From the NCBI GenBank assembly GCA_029339195.1, contig JAPTJF010000659.1, forward strand, positions 1 through 22,952: a DNA stretch of 22,952 nucleotides. Direction: 5' to 3'. Below the pieces are notes generated by a model that saw only the letters and a program-made list of their open reading frames with translations, searched no databases and was not told the origin of the DNA. This document shows positions 17,639 through 22,952 of the stretch, one piece after another (the first letter of the stretch is position 1; every line of letters starts with the position of its first letter). Made by a program: the position numbers and the translations under genes. This DNA comes from Micractinium sp. NFX-FRZ (taxonomy: Eukaryota; Chlorophyta; Trebouxiophyceae; Chlorellales; Chlorellaceae).

Positions 17639-18921
17639 TTCAAGCATTGCCTGGCCGGTCGCTTGCTCAGCCTACATGTCACATGTTTGCCCAGCCCTGC
17701 TGCCTACTGGCGGTGCCTGCTCTTCCTGCCTGCAGGCTGGGGACACCATAGCTGTTTGTGAGCAAGTAGTGCACCACAACTGGCCGCATGCTGCCCTTTG
17801 CCTATGTGTTGCCTTCAGGTTGAGGACACAAAGCTGTTTGTGTCGCATCGGTTTGCCAAGAAACTGGTGGCAGCCAAGGCAAGCCCCTGGGGAGGGTGCA
17901 TTCAGTTGTGGCATGCAGAGTGCTTCCAGTGCCGCCATGATCACGTCCCGCACGTGCCAACCCCCCTTGCTTCGCTGCGTGCTTCCGTGCGGACCGCTGC
18001 TTTTGCTGCAGTGCCAGGGGCTGCCCCTTACTTCTGTGCAGTGTTCCCACGCTGCCGTGCTGCTGCAGGTGCCTTTCAAGCTGCATGTCATCGTCGGGCC
18101 CACCGACTCGGGTGCGTGAGGTGCTGGGTCAGCAGATGTGCTGGCTGACCCGTGCGTGTTTGTCTTGGGTGCACACCTTCCCTGCGGTTGGTGACATTGC
18201 TAACAATCTGGCCCTGCAGGCTTTGTGAGCAGCACGAAAGGGGAAGGAGGGGTAGGGTGGGGGTGAGGGGTGGGTTCCCGGCAGCGCTCACAGCAGCTGG
18301 GATGGCCGTCCCCACCTGCCCCTGCAGATTCTGTGAGCAGCGTGATCATGAAGAAGGCGGCAGATGTGGGGGCGCAGGCCATCGTGATGGCGCGGCACAG
18401 GTGGGAGGCCTGAACCACATGCACAGAACTGGTTGTCATGAGACACTCTGGTTATCAATCATGCCCTGTCGATGCCGCCTGCTGTATCCGCCTGCTTCTT
18501 GTGCCAGGCACCAGGGCACCCTAGCATGCCTTGTAGGCGGCAGCGTCCTGCATGCCGCCTAACTGCCGTCTCAGCCCGCGGCGCACCCGCCGGGCTCCTC
18601 CTTCTCTCCTCGTTCTGCCTTCCTGCAACCCTGTTGCTGCCCTCCCTCGGTCCCCTCCCTTGGCAGCAAGGGCAAGCTCAAGGAGATGTGGGTGGGGTCG
18701 GTGACCAAGGCACTAGTGCACAAAAGCACAGGTGGGGCTGCCTGCCAGTGGTGCTGCGTTCACCACCCGTGCCTGCCTGCTTGGTACTCTGACAGCCTGC
18801 CTGCATGACCTCCAGCCAGACTGCGTGCCTGCTGCTCTGTTGAGCTGCTGCTCTGCCTTGCCTTTGATGTGCAGTGCCCGTGGCGGTGGTGCCGCACCAC
18901 TCACATGCCAAGCACGCATGA
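16547..18921 (+). CDS. Universal stress protein (UspA-fold)
   Basis: Nine exons join in phase to 195 residues: 16547-16594, 16897-17013, 17240-17314, 17534-17593, 17819-17878, 18069-18111, 18328-18400, 18667-18731 and 18875-18921. The Usp fold is clear. The first strand is KHYLIPVDDTDDSEEAIEWA (41-60), followed by FHLLHVVPEP, then VPFKLHVIVG (121-130), then KAADVGAQAIVMARHSKGKL, and last WVGSVTKALVHKSTVPVAVV. The usual Gly-x2-Gly-x9-Gly-Ser nucleotide loop is only partly kept (SKGKLKEMWVGS), so ATP binding is uncertain. Introns 4 and 5, flanking exon 5, have GC donors. Introns 1, 4 and 6 carry clear copies of exon edges. ATG 16547 has the better context; in-frame ATG 16421 would add 42 residues. 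Proteins of this family respond to stress; nothing here shows the trigger. Confidence 0.93.
16731..16746 (+). repeat. Echo of exon 1 end (USP intron 1)
   Basis: It matches 16581-16595 perfectly except for one inserted base, at an offset of 150. The exon end and first intron G are copied, but the following T of the donor is changed. Confidence 0.6.
17594..17595 (+). other. GC splice donor, USP intron 4
   Basis: Exon 4 ends GAG and is followed by GCAAGG. The next exon starts at 17819 after TTCAG. No GT donor nearby preserves the Usp-fold reading frame. GC donors are known to favour an AG|GCAAG context, as seen here. Confidence 0.75.
17600..17635 (+). repeat. (CCTG)9 microsatellite
   Basis: Nine perfect CCTG units begin five bases after the GC donor dinucleotide of USP intron 4. 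Confidence 0.95.
17731..17760 (+). repeat. Echo of exon 5 start with acceptor (USP intron 4)
   Basis: Positions 17736-17760 match the start of exon 5 (17819-17842) at 21 of 24 bases with one gap, at an offset of 83. The copy is preceded by an intact CTGCAG acceptor. That is a better match to the usual site than the real TTCAG. Confidence 0.85.
17879..17880 (+). other. GC splice donor, USP intron 5
   Basis: Exon 5 ends GCCAAG and is followed by GCAAGC. The join to VPFKLHV at 18069 gives the contiguous Usp-fold sequence. With intron 4 this makes two adjacent GC-AG introns around one 60-nt exon. Confidence 0.75.
18212..18233 (+). repeat. Echo of exon 7 start with acceptor (USP intron 6)
   Basis: It matches 18320-18341 at 19 of 22 bases with no gap, at an offset of 108. 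All differences are transitions, and CCTGCAG is intact. The copy reads GFVSS in the real frame (DSVSS) and meets a stop codon 15 codons in. Confidence 0.85.
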
Positions 18922-20020
18922 ACGTGTGTGTGGAGTTCAGCTGCCAGCGGGGGCACAGTGTGACGGTCCGGGGCCAGGGGTTATTGTATAATGTTGAGCA
19001 AGGACGGGAGTATGTATACATAGTGGCCTACAGCAGCCTGAAATGGGCCAATCAGTTGAGACGTGCACTTGGCCAGGCGGCAGACGGCACTTGGCCATGG
19101 CAGTTTTTGACCCGCCAGGCGATGCATGCACAGCAGGGAGTTGTGAGTGTTGATCAAGATTCCTGATAACAGTCATGTAATACCAATAGATGGCGTTGAC
19201 CAGACCACGCTGTACCCTCTCTGCCTGCCGGAGGTGGCACCCAGTGGCGGCGGCCACAGCGGCCTCAGCGGGCGGGGCATGCACACAGGCCGGTTTGCGC
19301 TCCCCTCTCAGCGTTGCATAGCTGAGCGACCTAACCGATATTCTGAGACCATACCCAGCGGGTGTGCAAGCGCAGAAAAGAGCGTCTGCCGCAAATCACC
19401 GCCGCGGAATGGAACTGCAAGCTAGGTAGAGCCGGCCCCCCTGTGCCTCCGATACATTGAAGGTATGTGTGACGAGTCGTCGCTTCCATAGCCGGCTGCA
19501 GTGCAGCCTACGCCGGGCGGTGTCGGGGGTTTCCGGCATGCAAGTGCTGGCGGCCGAGCAAGCAGCTGTGATGTTCGGGTTGTCTGCGAATGGATGATGC
19601 CCCGCCCCAGCAGCCTGGCTGCACCGCTATGTGGATGGTTGCTACGCCTGCCTACCCTGCTCGTGTCAACTTTGAGGGCTACCGGTCGTGCAAGAGGCAT
19701 CTGCGATCCATCTAAAGCCGCACGGACGCGTGCCTGGCACGCTGCAGTACTCGCTGCCCGCTGCCGTTGCCGCCTCCGCACCCACCGCCGCCGCCCCTGC
19801 ACTGCTGTTGCGTCACTGCAGGGGGGCTGGGAGCCACAGCAGCTCGGTGGAGCTGCAGTGTGTAGCAGCACCATCATAAGCTCGCAGCTCAAGGGGGACC
19901 AACAGGCGTCGGCTAGCAGCTGACAAGCACAACTCAGCGGCGGTTGGGTTGCTTTGCCCACCCAGGCAGCCACTTCAGCTGAGCCTGGCAGCACCCAGCT
20001 GAGCCGTGGAAGCACCCAGC
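18922..20020. other. USP 3' UTR and exportin-T upstream region
   Basis: The USP 3' UTR probably ends just after the TGTAA at 19176-19180. The remaining 840 bases should hold the exportin-T promoter and 5' UTR. I see no convincing gene and no clear core promoter motif in it. Confidence 0.55.
19176..19180 (+). terminator. TGTAA poly(A) signal, USP gene
   Basis: TGTAA in sense orientation, 255 nt past the USP stop codon, in a locally AT-richer stretch. Confidence 0.65.
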
Positions 20021-22887
20021 ATGGCGGACGACTTTGAGAAGGCGATTCTGTTCACATTTGACCAGTCGGGGGGCGTTGACCCGTCGGTCAAAGCGCAGGC
20101 AGAGGCGTACCTGTCGCAAGTGCGCGCCTCGCCCGATGCCTGGCAGCTCTGCCTGTCCCGCTTCGAGGCGAGCGGGTATGCGGAGGTGCGCTTCTGGTGC
20201 GCGCAGACGCTGACGGCGCTGGCGCGGCACAGCCACGCCGCGCTGCCCCCTGCCGCGCGGCAGCAGCTCAAAGCGTCGCTCCTGGCGCACGGCACGCAGG
20301 CCGCCGGCGGCCCCGCCCTGCCGGGCTTCCTCAAAAACAAGGTGGCCCAGGCGATTGTGGCGCTGGCGGCGCATGAGTACCCGGATGAGTGGCCCACATT
20401 CTTCCAGGACCTGCTGGGCACGCTGGGGCGCGGCCCCCCCGCTGTGGACCTCTTCTGCAGGTGCGGCGGCGGCTTGGCTTGGGCAGGGGCGCATGGGCGG
20501 GTGGGGCACTGCCATGGGGGCACTGTTTGCGGGCCAGCAGAGCCTGCACCTCTTCTCCAGCCTGCTGCACCCAGCCGCTCTCTTTCCTTGCCTCCCCATC
20601 GCTTCTCCGGCATCCTGGCTTCTGCATCATTTCCCTAGACGCTCTCCCACCCTGCCCCTGCAGATCCCTTCCTGCCCCTCTTCCCCACCCCACCCCTCCC
20701 CTCTTCCTCTCCCCCGCCCCCCCACAGGATCCTGGCCTCTGTGGACCAGGACATCATCTCCCTGGAAGTGCCCCGCTCAGCGGAGGAGGCCAAGCAGTCG
20801 ATGCACTTCAAGGACAGCATGCGGGAGCGGGCGCTTGCTGACGTGGCGGACGCGTGGTGCGCCCTGCTGGCGGGCTACACCTCCAGCTCACCCGACACCG
20901 CAGCAGCGGTGCTGGAGACGGTGCAGCGCTACGTGCACTGGATCGACATCGGGCTGGTGGCCAACGACCGGTTTGTGCCGCTGCTGTTCTCGGCGCTGGG
21001 CACGCCGCACGAGGGGCTGCGGGGCGCCGCTGCCGACGTGCTCACCGAGATTGTCAGGTGGGTGCCGAACAAGCATTTCGCCATTATGTGGATGTGATGT
21101 GTGGCGAGGGGGGCTTGGCGACAGACGGCGTGCCGCATCTGCTGTGCTTACAGGTGTGTGTGTGGCTGTGTGGGTGCACGGTGCGGTGGTACTAGAGTTG
21201 TATCAAGAGCAGGGGTGGTATGGGTCTGCCGATGTGGCTGTCAGAGTTTCGAACCACCACTTCCCACCCCTCCTGCGCCGCTCCCTGCTGCAGCAAACGC
21301 ATGGAGGTGGGCGCCAAGCTGGCGCTGATCCAGCAGCTGGGCGTGGTGCCGGTGTGCGCGCGCTGGCAGGCGGGGCTGCCTGCGGTAGATGAGGAGCCGG
21401 AGCTGGCGGTCAAGTACGCCAGGTGAGGGTGCGGGGCAGGGGTTGTTGGGCAGGGGTGGGAGGCAAGGTGGGAGCTACTGGGCTGCTTGCGAGGAGGCAT
21501 GGTGAGGAGGAGCTGGACCCGGCTGTCATGTATGCATGGCGAGGTGGCACGTGAGGTGGCATGTGTGGGGATCATGCAGTGCGGAAATGGGGAGCAGGTG
21601 GGGTGGATGAGGTGGCCAAGCACGCCATGTGGGATGGGGGGGCAGGGTGGAGGTGCGGTGCTGTCGTGTGCTGTCCTGTGCATGGGCTGCCTGCCTGTGA
21701 CGGAGGAGGAGGCGGAGCAGGCTGCCTACCACGGCAGGTCGGCAAGGGGGCTGCACTGCAAAGCAGGGAGTGGGTTGCTGCTGGTGATGCTGTGCTTTGC
21801 TGCATCATGCTGTGCTTGCTCTTTGATGCTGTGCTGCGCTGCTGCTGCTGCTGCTGCTGGCTGCTGCACAGGATATCTGTTGGCTGCCGCTGCCCGCCTG
21901 GCTTCTACCCACCCCGCCGCCACCCTGCCCTGCCCTCCTCCACCCACCCACCGCACACTACCCCCCAGGCTGCTGGCGGCGCTGGCCACCGAGGTCCTCG
22001 AGGCCTGGAAGAAAGTGGAGAACAGCGTGCTCAGCATGGCAGCTGTGGGGCTGGAGGTGGATGCCGAGGCAGCTTCCGAGGCAGCTACCACCTGCGCAGC
22101 CGCCAGCTCGCTGCTGGATGCGCTGTTCCCCGCTGTGCTGGCCGCTCTGCGTGCTGGGCATGACGAGGTCGCAGCAGCCGTGGTGCCCTTCCTGCTGACC
22201 TATGTCGCGCGGCTGCGCGCGCTGCAGAAGCGCGCGGGGCCAGACAGCGCACTGCCCCCCGGGCAGGCCGCCCACGTGCCGGCTATCCTGGAGTCGCTTG
22301 CCGCCTGCGCCCGCTTCCCAGAAGACTCGGCCGCCTATGAGGTGTCTGCAGCCTCCGCCACCGAGCGGTGAGCAGCTAGCTAGCTGCATGCAGAGCCTGC
22401 TGCGGGGGCTGCGGGGCACCAGCAAGGGTTGAGTTGACGGGAGGAGTATGCGTCCAGCGGCGGCAATGAGTTTGCCGGTTGCTGGTCAGGTTGTTCTCGG
22501 CCGCTGCACGGCAACTGCGCCCCACCCGTCGCCTGCCAGCCCTGCCCACGCTGCCCCTGCACTGCCCCGCCCCCTGACTCACCCCGCAGGGTGGCTGCTG
22601 AGGAGGAGGAGACCGCTATGGCCGACCGCCGGCAGGACCTCTTCACACTGTTCCGCAACGCTGCCAACCTTGCGCGCCCCGAAGCCTACCAGTTCGTGGG
22701 CAACCGCCTGTCGGCAGCGCTGTCGGCAGGGCAGCAGCTAGGCGGCGGCGGCGGCGCGGGCGGCGTACGCTGGCAGGATGTCGAGGTGGCGGTCAGCCTG
22801 CTGTACCAGCTGGGGGAGACGGCTCCAGAGGCGGACATGAAGCCGGGGAGCGGCGTGCTGGCGCAGCTGGCGGCGGGGGTCATGCAG
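20021..22887 (+). CDS. XPOT: Exportin-T (tRNA export receptor), 5' part
   Basis: Exons 20021-20460, 20728-21057, 21294-21422, 21969-22367 and 22590-22887 join in phase to 532 residues, roughly the first half of an approximately 970-residue family member; the rest is beyond the window. Exportin-T (PAUSED in plants) is a karyopherin-beta protein that carries mature tRNAs out of the nucleus with Ran-GTP. The N-terminus MADDFEKAILFTFDQSGGVD matches the family start. Further hallmarks are the importin-N type FWCAQTLTALAR, then FLKNKVAQAIVALAAHEYPDEWPTFFQDLL, then SVDQDIISLEVPRSAEE, then YVHWIDIGLVANDRFVPLLF with LRGAAADVL. Helical HEAT-like repeats continue to the end. ATG 20021 has good context (CAGCATGGCGG). 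Intron 3 carries two degenerate copies of the end of exon 3, and intron 1 a short copy of the end of exon 1. Confidence 0.95.
20545..20560 (+). repeat. Short echo of exon 1 end (exportin-T intron 1)
   Basis: It matches 20445-20460 at 14 of 16 bases at an offset of exactly 100. The two differences are G to C, and the donor GT is not kept. It is short enough to be chance alone, but it fits the pattern. Confidence 0.5.
21501..21742 (+). repeat. Two echoes of exon 3 end (exportin-T intron 3)
   Basis: Exon 3 ends GLPAVDEEPELAVKYAR. The first copy, from 21501 (offset 113), reads GEEELDPAVMYAW. The second, about 21684-21737, reads CLPVTEEEAEQAAYHGR and is followed by GTCGG as a possible donor in the same phase as the real one. 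The resemblance is clearer in protein than in DNA, so an alternative exon end cannot be excluded. Confidence 0.65.
22477..22490 (+). repeat. Weak echo of exon 5 start (exportin-T intron 4)
   Basis: It matches 22590-22603 at 11 of 14 bases at offset 113. The acceptor AG is not preserved. Listed only because the offset recurs elsewhere. Confidence 0.35.
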
Positions 22888-22894
22888 GTGTGCA

Positions 22895-22952
22895 GGGGGG
22901 GGGGGGGGGGGGTGGGTCGCAGGGCGGGGGAGGGGGGGGGAAAAAATTTTTG
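22895..22952. other. Homopolymer-rich window end
   Basis: A run of 18 G (22895-22912) is followed by further G runs and then AAAAAATTTTT, at the very end. It lies in exportin-T intron 5. It looks like a low-confidence contig end and not biology. Confidence 0.6.

Noticed and set aside
19422..20015. Minus-strand coding region upstream of exportin-T
   Set aside because: It shows no domain and no splice structure and overlaps the exportin-T 5' region; treated as a chance frame.

Overview
The window looks like nuclear DNA of a GC-rich green alga, most likely a chlorophyte and possibly trebouxiophyte. It holds a plastid-type soluble acyl-ACP desaturase with an N-terminal transit peptide, and a plant-type GARP/LUX transcription factor. 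Genes are split by many short GT-AG introns with phase-consistent joins. TGTAA, the green-algal poly(A) signal, lies downstream of several stop codons. There is no operon structure.

Layout, left to right. 1-1481: non-coding flank with a complex inverted repeat. 1482-2881 (-): MORN-repeat protein, 3 exons. 3270-4061 (+): 100-residue protein of unknown function, 3 exons, divergent from the MORN gene. 4843-8558 (-): stearoyl-ACP desaturase, 10 exons, 411 residues, all six di-iron ligands present. It converges on the 100-residue gene, and the two poly(A) signals form one palindrome at 4224-4255. 8559-10541: no gene recognised. 10542-14183 (-): LUX/ROC-like GARP transcription factor, 5 exons, about 839 residues. 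14865-16076 (-): multi-spanning membrane protein of unknown family, 2 exons. 16547-18921 (+): universal stress protein, 9 exons, including two adjacent GC-AG introns. 20021 to the window end (+): exportin-T (tRNA export receptor), first 5 exons only; the window stops in intron 5 in homopolymer runs that look like a low-quality contig end.

The genes are unrelated housekeeping or regulatory genes (lipid desaturation, clock-type transcription, stress response, tRNA export) and show no sign of forming one pathway.

The main unexplained observation: many introns carry a degenerate copy ('echo') of the edge of a neighbouring exon, often with its splice site, on the intron side. The offset is most often about 100-115 bp. 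The clearest cases are in the desaturase (introns 2, 6, 3), the universal stress protein (introns 4, 6, 1), the 100-residue gene (intron 2) and exportin-T (introns 1 and 3). This suggests introns that grew by short local duplications across splice junctions, and it leaves competing splice sites. All alignments were made by eye and need a computed null model.
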